64,000 nucleotides of DNA. It comes from Paenibacillus sp. HWE-109. Its GTDB lineage: Bacteria > Bacillota > Bacilli > Paenibacillales > NBRC-103111. Position numbers and translations under genes: made by a program. The stretch lies in assembly GCF_022163125.1 (NCBI RefSeq), contig NZ_CP091881.1, forward strand, positions 5,890,001 to 5,954,000, written 5' to 3'. The notes under the pieces were generated by a model. The model did no database searches and was not told the origin of the DNA. It saw nothing but the letters and a program-made list of their open reading frames with translations. Below are positions 56,475-64,000 of the stretch, piece by piece; positions within the stretch are counted from its first letter, which is position 1, and every line of letters begins with the position of its first letter.

Positions 56475-57124
56475 TACGTTGTTTCACAGCCTTCCCGAAT
56501 TTTCATTAGTAATCTAGCCGGCGTCCCAACTGCCGTCATGTGGGGGGGAATATCGCTAATCACGGTGGCACCAGCTCCTATGACCGCCCAATCGCCTATG
56601 TTCTTTCCCGGGATGATGGTTGCTCCTGCGCCTATCATGGCGCCTTCTTCAGCGCGGACAGCCCCCGTCAGCAGCGATTTCGGAGCGGCATGCACATAGT
56701 TTCCCATCCGTGCATCATGCTCGACAATTGCACCGGAATTAATAATGGCGTGGTCGCCAATGACAGCATCCGCATTAATAATCGTATGAGCCATAACAAC
56801 CGTGCCATGGCCAATCGTTGCACTTTTGCTAATAATTGCTGTCTCATGAATCAGTGAAATGTAGCTTTCTCGTGGAAAGCCCAGCTTGTTTACGATCGAT
56901 TTGCGAATGGCATTATTCCCGATAGCTATAACAAATTTTAATTCCTTCACTCGGTCTATCAGAAAGTGCGCAGAGGAAATTGGACCTGTGTAGACGCCAT
57001 CAACTAGTTGTAAATTATTGTAACGATCATCCAATAAGCCAATGATCCTGTCCTTACCTCTGGAATGAATGAGTTCCTTCACCACTTTGCCGTGACCGCC
57101 TTCACCGATAACAACAATATCCAT
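56474..57124 (-). CDS. epsM: EpsM-like sugar O/N-acetyltransferase
   Basis: 216 residues. N-terminal Rossmann-like part (IVVIGEGGHGKVVKELIHS) and C-terminal left-handed beta-helix of hexapeptide repeats (TIGHGTVVMAHTIINADAVI, GAIVEHDARMGNYVHAAPKS, GAGATIIPGKNIGD). Same layout as PglD/EpsM, which acetylates UDP-4-amino sugar to the bacillosamine precursor. Between sugar transferase and aminotransferase genes. Confidence 0.92.
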   Translation of the reverse strand: MDIVVIGEGGHGKVVKELIHSRGKDRIIGLLDDRYNNLQLVDGVYTGPISSAHFLIDRVKELKFVIAIGNNAIRKSIVNKLGFPRESYISLIHETAIISKSATIGHGTVVMAHTIINADAVIGDHAIINSGAIVEHDARMGNYVHAAPKSLLTGAVRAEEGAMIGAGATIIPGKNIGDWAVIGAGATVISDIPPHMTAVGTPARLLMKIREGCETT

Positions 57125-57140
57125 GCTGCCTCACCTCTTA

Positions 57141-57737
57141 TCAGGAAAGATTGGATCCGGAGAATTTCTCCATCGTGACATGATTGCCATGACTAATACC
57201 GTCAGATCTAAGCACTTTCATAACGGTTAAAGCAAGGATTTTCAAATCAAGCAGAAGGCTCTGATTCTCCACATACCAAACGTCCAGCTTAAATTTATCT
57301 TCCCACGAAATCTGATTCCTGCCATTTACCTGAGCCCACCCCGTGATCCCCGGTCTAACCAAATGACGTTTCGCCTGCTCCTCCGTGTAAAGCGGTAGAT
57401 AGTCCATTAACAATGGCCTTGGTCCTACCAGGCTCAAATCACCTTGGATGACATTAACTAATTGCAATAGCTCATCTAAACTATACTTGCGCAGCAATTT
57501 GCCAAAAGGGGTTAATCGTATCGAATCTGGCAATAGCACGCCATCACTATCTCTTTCATCCGTCATAGTTCGAAACTTATAGAGATTAATCGGTTTCTCA
57601 TGGAGTCCTGGCCTCATCTGTTTGAAGATAACGGGTGAACCCAGTTTGTATCTAACCAGAACAGCGACGATGCCGATAATCGGCAGAAATAGGATAAAGA
57701 GCGGAACGGCAATCAACAAATCGAATAATCGTTTCAT
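57141..57737 (-). CDS. epsL: EpsL-like undecaprenyl-phosphate sugar phosphotransferase
   Basis: 198 residues, bacterial sugar transferase family (PglC/EpsL). N-terminal reentrant membrane helix (RLFDLLIAVPLFILFLPIIG), KFRTMTDERDSDGVLL, RKYSLDELLQLVNVIQGDLS and VGPRPLL plus RPGITGWAQVNGRN. It starts assembly of the repeat unit by moving a sugar phosphate to undecaprenyl phosphate. Short monotopic form. Confidence 0.94.
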   Translation of the reverse strand: MKRLFDLLIAVPLFILFLPIIGIVAVLVRYKLGSPVIFKQMRPGLHEKPINLYKFRTMTDERDSDGVLLPDSIRLTPFGKLLRKYSLDELLQLVNVIQGDLSLVGPRPLLMDYLPLYTEEQAKRHLVRPGITGWAQVNGRNQISWEDKFKLDVWYVENQSLLLDLKILALTVMKVLRSDGISHGNHVTMEKFSGSNLS

Positions 57738-57758
57738 CAGCTATCTACTCCTACAGTC

Positions 57759-58724
57759 TCATCTAAATAATTTGGATCGAATGCGGTCCAGCTTCCAGGC
57801 AAAATAATTTCTTTTCCTGGTCTTCTGTCCGTCCACGGCGACCAACCACCGGTTATTGCTGATCATGAGCTGATCAATGTGGTGCATGCCATCTTTGCGC
57901 CAATCGCTCTCCTTATTCGTGCCATGCAGAATGAGCGATACTTCTTCCTCGTCATATTCAAATTCGGACAGTTTATTTATTTTGAACAGCCTCACAGAAC
58001 TTCCATAATATTGGGAACCGTCTTGTGTATAACGATAGAGATGACTTCCACAGGCGATAAGGCGTCCCCCAGGTCTTGTAATTCGTTTATCATTCGTAAT
58101 CATCGGGCTTTGAGTATGCTGCATCCATGGCCCCAGCAAGTAATCCGAATGAAATAAGTGAAGGTTGCCTCCTTCTGACCCTGCGAAAATCCACCATTTT
58201 TCCTCATATTTTACGATTGAGGGGTCCAAGTAGCGGCCTGCGAATAGCTCGCAATCAATCTCCCATTCTGTAGGAAATTTCTTAGCTTTGTACAATAAAA
58301 CACGATCTGCCCCTGTCGTTTCCGGCAGCATATAGATCTCTTCTCCGATGACAAATACTTGCGGATACGATAAATGGAATTTCTCGCGCAGCACGATCTG
58401 CTGGTACTCCCATTTATCTCCGTCCTCGCTTATCGCTACGCCGATTTCTCCCCGTGCTGACCCTTTGTTAAAAACTTCAAAGAATAAATAGTACTTCAAA
58501 TTATGCTGGATGATAAAAGGGTCTGCGACAAATTCAGCTTGCACATCACGAACATCGGAAGCTTGCAAAGAGGGTCTATCCATATTCGCTTCAATGTTGC
58601 ATTCGGAAATCATGTCTTCAGACGGGAATACCTTGATGGACCAAATCTGATCTTCCATTCCCTTCTGCATCAGAGAAAGCAGATTGTACATTTTGCTTAG
58701 AGATCTCCTGTTCAAGGCTGACAA
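57759..58724 (-). CDS. five-bladed propeller glycosidase-like protein (GIPC/formyltransferase-associated type)
   Basis: 321 residues. Beta-propeller of the glucosamine-inositolphosphorylceramide transferase N-terminal type: FVADPFIIQHNLKYYLFFEV, EDGDKWEYQQIVL, LSYPQVFVIGEEIYMLPETT, LLGPWMQHTQSPM and VDGQKTRKRNYFAWKL. Similar domains occur in exopolysaccharide and glycan clusters; the enzymatic role is unclear. The start is a TTG at 58722-58724 with GGGGGACA upstream. Overlaps no gene; lies between epsL and a 48-residue ORF. Confidence 0.82.
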   Translation of the reverse strand: MSALNRRSLSKMYNLLSLMQKGMEDQIWSIKVFPSEDMISECNIEANMDRPSLQASDVRDVQAEFVADPFIIQHNLKYYLFFEVFNKGSARGEIGVAISEDGDKWEYQQIVLREKFHLSYPQVFVIGEEIYMLPETTGADRVLLYKAKKFPTEWEIDCELFAGRYLDPSIVKYEEKWWIFAGSEGGNLHLFHSDYLLGPWMQHTQSPMITNDKRITRPGGRLIACGSHLYRYTQDGSQYYGSSVRLFKINKLSEFEYDEEEVSLILHGTNKESDWRKDGMHHIDQLMISNNRWLVAVDGQKTRKRNYFAWKLDRIRSKLFR

Positions 58725-58725
58725 T

Positions 58726-58872
58726 CTATGTCCCCCTCAAGACGGAAATGATTTGCTTTTTGATTTCTTCAATCAAATCTTTGGCTTGAAGATGTTCGGA
58801 ATCCTTGCCCAAACGGTAGACATCCATAACAATTTCTTTCATTTGCTGATTCGTCAACGCCGAAATATCCAT
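58726..58872 (-). CDS. 48-residue protein in the eps operon
   Basis: ATG at 58870-58872 with GAGG eight bases upstream; stop TAG at 58726-58728, one base before the next gene's start codon. Product MDISALTNQQMKEIVMDVYR followed by a Lys/Glu-rich amphipathic helix (AKDLIEEIKKQIISVL). No family recognised. Its spacing and ribosome site argue that it is real and co-translated with the propeller gene. Confidence 0.65.
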   Translation of the reverse strand: MDISALTNQQMKEIVMDVYRLGKDSEHLQAKDLIEEIKKQIISVLRGT

Positions 58873-58896
58873 GAATACAACCTCATTCTGAATTAG

Positions 58897-59931
58897 TTAA
58901 ACTTGATATTGATAAACATCTTTCTGATAACCATAAGGATTGCTCGCTTGCCAGCGCCAAGCATCTTGACACATATCTTCAATCCCCTTCTGAGCGACCC
59001 ATCCGAGCTCCCTTTCTGCCTTGGAAGGGTCTGAGTAGCATATCCCGATATCACCCTTTCTTCGATTCGTAAAGGTATGAGGAATGGATATACCGGTTGC
59101 TTTCTCGAATGCAGTGATAATTTCTTTCACACTGTAGCCGCGCCCAGTCCCTAGGTTATAGGCCTCTATGCCTGATCCTGCCATAACTTTCTCCAGGGCA
59201 TTCAGATGCCCTCGCGCCAAATCCACGACATGGATATAGTCTCTGACACCCGTGCCATCTGGCGTTGCATAGTCGTTTCCATAAATCTGCAGCTCTTTCA
59301 ATCGACCTACCGCTACTTGTGTAATAAATGGCATCAGGTTGTTCGGCTTGCCGTTCGGATCTTCGCCAAGACGTCCGCTGCTATGAGCTCCGACTGGATT
59401 GAAATAGCGCAGCAGCGCAATACTCCATTCCGTATCGGATGCATGCAGATCCGTCATCATTTCTTCGATCATCAATTTCGTTCGTCCATACGCATTCGTT
59501 GCCCCAAGCGGCGCATCCTCAGCAAGCGGCACGCTTTCTGTCGTTCCGTATACGGTCGCTGATGAACTGAAGACAATACGTTTCACCCTGTGCACTTGCA
59601 TAAGCTGAAGGAGTACGAGGGTGCCTGTCATATTGGTGTGGTAATAACTTAAAGGCTGCTGCACCGATTCCCCTACTGACTTCAAACCTGCAAGATGAAT
59701 GACAGCATCAATCTGATTCTGTTCGAAAATCGTTTCCATTCCTTGTCTGTCTAAGAGATCGGTCTGATAAAACGGGAATTCTTGGCCTGTTAATGCCTTC
59801 ATACGTCTGATGGCTTCCAAGCTGCTGTTCGCAAGATTGTCGACAACCACGATGTCGTAGCCGGCACTCAACAGTTCCAAACACGTGTGACTTCCGATAT
59901 AGCCGGCACCGCCAGTTACAAGGATTGACAT
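58897..59931 (-). CDS. galE: UDP-glucose 4-epimerase
   Basis: 344 residues from the ATG at 59929-59931 after GGAGGAA. Extended SDR: VTGGAGYIGSHTCLELLSAG, FSSSATVYGTTE, the catalytic YGRTK and YNLGTGRGYSVKEII. Interconverts UDP-Glc/UDP-Gal (or GlcNAc/GalNAc) for polymer building blocks. Confidence 0.95.
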   Translation of the reverse strand: MSILVTGGAGYIGSHTCLELLSAGYDIVVVDNLANSSLEAIRRMKALTGQEFPFYQTDLLDRQGMETIFEQNQIDAVIHLAGLKSVGESVQQPLSYYHTNMTGTLVLLQLMQVHRVKRIVFSSSATVYGTTESVPLAEDAPLGATNAYGRTKLMIEEMMTDLHASDTEWSIALLRYFNPVGAHSSGRLGEDPNGKPNNLMPFITQVAVGRLKELQIYGNDYATPDGTGVRDYIHVVDLARGHLNALEKVMAGSGIEAYNLGTGRGYSVKEIITAFEKATGISIPHTFTNRRKGDIGICYSDPSKAERELGWVAQKGIEDMCQDAWRWQASNPYGYQKDVYQYQV

Positions 59932-59950
59932 TCTTTCTTCCTCCATTCCA

Positions 59951-61027
59951 TTACCATAATTTCAAGTAATCACTTTTATAAATAATATTTAGCGTAATCA
60001 CATTCTCGTAATAGAAATAAACGGCATAGAAACCTAGAATTGCGTAGTAAATCAGCTTCTGCTGTCTTTTTACAAATAAACTTATGACCCATGAAATCAA
60101 GAGAACGTTGTATAGGCCGAAGTAAATTGTGAATCTGGCAAATATCCAGTTCTGTGTGGCAACAGCCATGATCACAAAATTCAGCAATGACATGTTGACT
60201 ATGTAATCACTTTGCGGGAACATTTCTCTCAACTTGTGTCTGCCCAGATAAGCAAAAATCAGTGGGACAGCCCCAACAGCTACGCGAATGACGCTAGCTC
60301 CGCCTTCCTGAAAATTCTTGTATTCGCTGTAATGGGAATCTGCAATGGCCGAGAAGATCGCATCCGACAAAACGTTATATCCCAAAATCAGCACGATCGC
60401 CAGAACGAAAAGAACGAATGTCGAGGATGTCCAAGCCTTCCTTCTCACCACAAAATAGATCGGAATGAGAATTAAAGCACTCTCGTGAAAGGTTGAAGCA
60501 AAAGCGACAACGAGGAAATACTTCTGCCAGCTTCCCGCAAATAAGTATTTCGTAGCGGCAAACACAATGGCGGATGCCAAGAACTGGCGCACCCCGTTCA
60601 TGGATACAATGTACAGACCTGAAGTGATGTAAACATAAATGCTAACTTCGAATAATTTGGAATACTTGTATAACACGTAAACGATCAGTACATTCGTTAC
60701 TAATGCCGTTAGAAATATTAACAATTGCGGATTATCCGTATAGGCTTTCAAGATCATTTGCAAGACACCAAAGCCGATATCTTTCTCAGCTTTCACTTGA
60801 TCCCAGGTAAATGCATTGAGCTTGTAGGCATACATGTAAAAGAACGTATCCCCAATGTTGTTGCGCAGTCCAGCTATGAGAACGAAGGTTGCCATCACAA
60901 TGGCGGCCAACCATTTATTAGGCTTCATCACAGAGAGGCCAGAGCCGATCGTCACTGGTTTGGCCAGTTGGCGGGAAAGGAAGGAGGCGATGTAGACGAC
61001 AATCAGATTAACCCATATGATAGCCAT
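59951..61027 (-). CDS. epsG: EpsG-like polysaccharide polymerase membrane protein
   Basis: 358 residues with about ten hydrophobic segments, e.g. IIWVNLIVVYIASFLSRQLA, YIVSMNGVRQFLASAIVFAA, and FASTFHESALILIPIYFVV with the conserved R-Q and F-H-x-S motif of EpsG/Wzy-type proteins. It would polymerise repeat units on the outer membrane face. Located between two glycosyltransferase genes and galE. Confidence 0.9.
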   Translation of the reverse strand: MAIIWVNLIVVYIASFLSRQLAKPVTIGSGLSVMKPNKWLAAIVMATFVLIAGLRNNIGDTFFYMYAYKLNAFTWDQVKAEKDIGFGVLQMILKAYTDNPQLLIFLTALVTNVLIVYVLYKYSKLFEVSIYVYITSGLYIVSMNGVRQFLASAIVFAATKYLFAGSWQKYFLVVAFASTFHESALILIPIYFVVRRKAWTSSTFVLFVLAIVLILGYNVLSDAIFSAIADSHYSEYKNFQEGGASVIRVAVGAVPLIFAYLGRHKLREMFPQSDYIVNMSLLNFVIMAVATQNWIFARFTIYFGLYNVLLISWVISLFVKRQQKLIYYAILGFYAVYFYYENVITLNIIYKSDYLKLW

Positions 61028-61048
61028 TCAAATGTTCCTTTCGGATGT

Positions 61049-61933
61049 TTAAGAGGTTCTTGTTTTTCTAATCATGTACCAATAGAGGAAGATGCCCGGG
61101 GGAATCGCCAGAAAGGTCAGCCATTTGGCCGGCGTTTCCTTCATGAAGCTGCGATTCCTCGACGTTAAGCTGCTGGATACATAATGAATCGATTGCCGGA
61201 ATTTAAACAACAAGCTTGCGAAGGGGAGTTTCATCAGCTCTTTGCGGTAAAAAGCAAACCCTCTTGGATTCTTGCGATACTGCTTGAGCATGTTCATGGA
61301 GGAGCCGTCTGGCAAATACTCTACATGGCAAAGCACATGATTCATCAGCAGCAATTCATATTGCTGATCCAACATATAGTACTTATAGGCTAAGCCTACA
61401 TATTTCTCATTTTCAAAAATGGGGTAGGGATAATCCCGCGTCAGTTCCGTTCGATAGACAAGTTTCTTATCTCCAGTAACACCATATTTGCTGTACAATT
61501 CGAACAGCGTAGAAGTCTTGCGATCTTCCGGCAGCTTCGTGCCAATCAATCGACCGTCTGTGTAGGCATCCAGCCCGACGATTCCGCTTACCTTCTCGCT
61601 TCCATGTTGTGCCCAGAACGCAAGAATGTTGGCAACAGCCTCATCCGGCATATAGTCGTCGGAATCAATGCATACATTCAATTCCGTATTGATTAGTTGA
61701 TATGCCGTATTATGAGCTCCGTGCATCCCTTGATTCTCTTGCTGATGATAACGGATTTGGATCTCATTCTCGGCTATCCAGCCTGCCACCAACTCGCGCG
61801 TATCATCCGCTGATCCGTCATCAATAATGAGCCATATGAAGTCCTTGGACGTCTGTCGTTTCAAACTCTCGTAACATTGCCCCAGACAATAGGCTCTATT
61901 GTACGTCGGCGTAAACACTGTCAACCGCTTCAC
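61049..61933 (-). CDS. family 2 glycosyltransferase
   Basis: 294 residues, GT-A fold: TVFTPTYNRAYCLGQCYESL, LIIDDGSADDTRELVAGW, metal motif CIDSDDYMPDEAV and DAYTDGRLIGTKLP. A C-terminal hydrophobic stretch (WLTFLAIPPGIFLYWYMIR) may bind the membrane. Adds one sugar of the repeat; donor unknown. Starts four bases after the next gene upstream ends. Confidence 0.92.
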   Translation of the reverse strand: MKRLTVFTPTYNRAYCLGQCYESLKRQTSKDFIWLIIDDGSADDTRELVAGWIAENEIQIRYHQQENQGMHGAHNTAYQLINTELNVCIDSDDYMPDEAVANILAFWAQHGSEKVSGIVGLDAYTDGRLIGTKLPEDRKTSTLFELYSKYGVTGDKKLVYRTELTRDYPYPIFENEKYVGLAYKYYMLDQQYELLLMNHVLCHVEYLPDGSSMNMLKQYRKNPRGFAFYRKELMKLPFASLLFKFRQSIHYVSSSLTSRNRSFMKETPAKWLTFLAIPPGIFLYWYMIRKTRTS

Positions 61934-61937
61934 ATCA

Positions 61938-63047
61938 TCACCCCGATATGCCTAAATAAAAACCTTCGGTCCACGCTGCTGTACTCTTAATATCGTATCC
62001 CTTGCTGGATAAGGAGGAAGCGGGTATCTGGCGGGGGAATGTTCCGGCAATGAGCTGCTTCATTCGGTCTACCCACTCCTTTTTGTCTCCCAGCGACAAG
62101 CGTTCTACCAAATGAATGTCCATATCCACTTCTTGCGTAATTCGATCCGATATCAGGCAAGGAAGCCCTGCGCCTTGCGCCTCAATGAGCGTCACCGGAA
62201 GCCCTTCGTGCAAGGAAGGGAAAGCAAACATATCGAAGGCTTGCAGCAGCCGCGTAATATCCGTTCGTACGCCTAGAAATCTAACCTTGTCTTGCAAACT
62301 CAGTGCTTTAACTCGCTTCTCAATAAGCGCTCTTAGCGGTCCGTCACCTGCTAAAACCAATAGCGTTTCTGGCTTCTCGCGATTCAATTGGGCAAAAATA
62401 TCGATCAGGAAAGCATGATTCTTCTGCTGAGCGAATCTTCCGACATGTCCAACGACATAGGCATCTGCTGGCAGTTTCAACTCTCTTCTGACCTGGTCTC
62501 TTACCAGAGGCGAGAAAGCAAATTTATCACTTTCTATGCCATTCTTGAGAATGAGCGCTTTCTTCTCTTGATTGGTAAATAACCATTGGGCTGCTTTCCG
62601 TGAGCATGCTACAAAATGAGTCGCGCAGGATCTGATGAATGTTCCCGCGAACCATTTGTAAGCCTTCGCTGCAACTCCGCCCTCACTGCTCGTATTGTGA
62701 CTGTGTGCAATCCGAATCGGTGTTCCGGCTTTCTTCGCTGCGCGCAGCACGAATCCACTCATTTTATCCATATGGGCATGAACGATCTTATAGTCGGGAT
62801 GGGCAGCGAAGAAGTCATCCAACGCTTGAATATACCCTTTATGACCAATATCCGAGACATAGGGAATGCGGTGGATCGTTCCTCCCATCTCCTGAATCTC
62901 CGCATCGAAGGCGCCTGTCTTGCAGGTTAGGAAATCAAACTGAACCTTCGTACGGTCCACATTCCGATACAAATTCATCAGGAGGGTTTCGGCTCCTCCG
63001 CGGTTCATATTCACAACTACGTGTAGAATTCTTATTGGATTGCCCAC
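61938..63047 (-). CDS. epsF: EpsF-like family 4 glycosyltransferase
   Basis: 369 residues, GT-B fold. RILHVVVNMNRGGAETLLMN at the start is typical for EpsF; HAHMDKMSGFVLRAAKKAG, VGHVGRFAQQKNHAFLIDIF and the C-terminal E-x7-E motif region PSLHEGLPVTLIEAQGAGLP follow. Overlaps the upstream transferase gene by 16 bases. Confidence 0.93.
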   Translation of the reverse strand: MGNPIRILHVVVNMNRGGAETLLMNLYRNVDRTKVQFDFLTCKTGAFDAEIQEMGGTIHRIPYVSDIGHKGYIQALDDFFAAHPDYKIVHAHMDKMSGFVLRAAKKAGTPIRIAHSHNTSSEGGVAAKAYKWFAGTFIRSCATHFVACSRKAAQWLFTNQEKKALILKNGIESDKFAFSPLVRDQVRRELKLPADAYVVGHVGRFAQQKNHAFLIDIFAQLNREKPETLLVLAGDGPLRALIEKRVKALSLQDKVRFLGVRTDITRLLQAFDMFAFPSLHEGLPVTLIEAQGAGLPCLISDRITQEVDMDIHLVERLSLGDKKEWVDRMKQLIAGTFPRQIPASSLSSKGYDIKSTAAWTEGFYLGISG

Positions 63048-64000
63048 ATGACATCCACCTTTTCGTCCATGAATAGAGCGTATATCCTGCTCTTCTCTGC
63101 CAAAATCTGCTGGATTGCATACCGCTGTTCCACTAATTCGCGGCCTTGCAAGCCCATTTGAACACTTAACTCCTTGTTATGCACAAGCAGCTTCATCTTC
63201 TCTGCCATCGCCTCATGATCGTTAGGCGTTACCAGATAACCATTCTGCTCTTCGTGAACCAGCTCATGATGGCCCCGGTTTCTACTGGCAATAATCGGAA
63301 GTCCACAGGCCATAGCTTCCATTATATTCACCGGCAACCCCTCACGTTGGCTTGAGGCTACCGCAATATCACACATCGGCAATAACTGATCAATGTCATT
63401 GCGATATCCCAGGAAAGAGACGTTCCCGGCAACATCCAGCTGATCAGCGAGTTCCTGGCATTGTTCTTTCAATGTGCCTTCGCCAGCAAGCAAAAGTTTG
63501 ACGCTAGGAGCAGCAGCTTTGATGAGGGAGAGCGCTCGTATTAGCATCTGTTGATTCTTATTCGAGTTGAATTCAGCCGCATAGAAGAGCAGAATATCAT
63601 CTGGCTGAAATCCATAAGACCGTTTCAGTTCCCGTTTATCCACCTCACCCACAGGTTTAAAACGTTCTGTATCAACACCCACGCCACGTACATACTCTAC
63701 GTGCTGAGCGCGGAATTTCCGAGAAACAGCCAATCGGTAATCTTCCTCATTAATGGTAATCAAGCAATCCGTGAAATAAGAAAGAATTTTCTCCAATGGA
63801 TAATACACCAACCAACTCGCCAGAGAGGAGCCTTGGCAAAAGTGAAAACCATGGGCCGTATAGATGACCCTTGTCCCCTTCTTCCTCGCTGCCCGAGCTG
63901 TCAATCGGGCTAATACGCCACCCATCGGCGTGTGGCAATGAATGATGTCGAATTCTTGCTCCTTGATAATGGATTTAAGCTGGGCATACGCCTTCAAGTT
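63032..64000 (-). CDS. epsD: EpsD-like family 4 glycosyltransferase, 5' end beyond window
   Basis: At least 322 residues; the frame stays open to the right edge. HCHTPMGGVLARLTARAARK and IYTAHGFHF match EpsD; later VGEVDKRELKRSYGFQPDD, FLGYRNDIDQLLPMCDIAVA and SSQREGLPVNIMEAMACGLP are the GT4 donor-binding motif. The TTG at 63995-63997 is internal: the N-terminal acceptor lobe is about 60 residues short, so the true start lies outside. Confidence 0.92.
   Translation of the reverse strand, partial: NLKAYAQLKSIIKEQEFDIIHCHTPMGGVLARLTARAARKKGTRVIYTAHGFHFCQGSSLASWLVYYPLEKILSYFTDCLITINEEDYRLAVSRKFRAQHVEYVRGVGVDTERFKPVGEVDKRELKRSYGFQPDDILLFYAAEFNSNKNQQMLIRALSLIKAAAPSVKLLLAGEGTLKEQCQELADQLDVAGNVSFLGYRNDIDQLLPMCDIAVASSQREGLPVNIMEAMACGLPIIASRNRGHHELVHEEQNGYLVTPNDHEAMAEKMKLLVHNKELSVQMGLQGRELVEQRYAIQQILAEKSRIYALFMDEKVDVMWAIQ

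Overview
The window looks like chromosomal DNA of a spore-forming, biofilm-forming Firmicute, most likely Paenibacillus or a close relative in the Paenibacillaceae. The evidence is an alpha/beta-type spore DNA-binding protein, a YjcZ-type sporulation peptide, GerPA/PF- and GerPC-like germination proteins, SinI/SinR regulators beside an eps exopolysaccharide cluster, YesM/YesN-type sugar ABC control and a PBSX-like tail cluster. Shine-Dalgarno sites are strong, GTG and TTG starts are common, and GC content is moderate. This placement comes from gene content alone, without any database search.

Layout. 1-1.4 kb: a B12-binding radical SAM protein cut by the window edge, and a small unknown protein. 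1.5-8.8 kb (minus strand): a carbohydrate ABC importer without its own ATPase, its two-component system, and an FAD oxidoreductase divergent from a LacI-type regulator. 10.2-12.2 kb: an RNA pseudouridine synthase and a D-2-hydroxyacid dehydrogenase. 12.2-13.1 kb: noncoding DNA with a repeat array. 13.1-15.8 kb: two futalosine-pathway menaquinone genes (mqnD, mqnB) and two ArsR-type regulators. 15.9-21.3 kb: spore and stress genes, including four related GerPA/PF-like proteins on both strands. 21.4-27.7 kb: TetR, YigZ, glucose-6-phosphate isomerase, a dehydrogenase fused to a PilZ domain, and a DUF559-type nuclease-like protein.

27.8-44.6 kb is a contractile phage-tail module in PBSX order: sheath, tube, chaperone with a programmed -1 frameshift, tape measure, LysM hub protein, baseplate, fibre, holin and endolysin. 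It is governed by an ArpU-type activator and a divergent Xre repressor / ImmA-like protease pair. No capsid, portal, terminase or integrase gene lies inside it, so it is best read as a tailocin (R-type bacteriocin) rather than a prophage. Four related 17-bp operator-like sites flank the regulator and the tail operon.

44.6-50.6 kb: a second repeat array, then housekeeping genes (ppnP, transketolase, purU, endonuclease IV, YneK-like). 50.6-55.3 kb: small regulatory genes, including an integrase-like protein lacking catalytic residues, a SinI-like antirepressor convergent with sinR, and a second sinR paralogue. 55.3-64 kb: an exopolysaccharide operon (epsN, M, L, a propeller glycosidase-like protein, galE, epsG and glycosyltransferases) that continues past the window.

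The most unusual signals are: (i) a dispersed noncoding repeat family made of 26-bp imperfect palindromes in pairs offset by 52 bp, at four loci; (ii) the tailocin with its frameshift, operators and 36-bp in-frame coding repeats; (iii) pairs of GATAC-N5-GTATC palindromes placed exactly 71 bp apart at two neighbouring loci; and (iv) the dehydrogenase-PilZ fusion.
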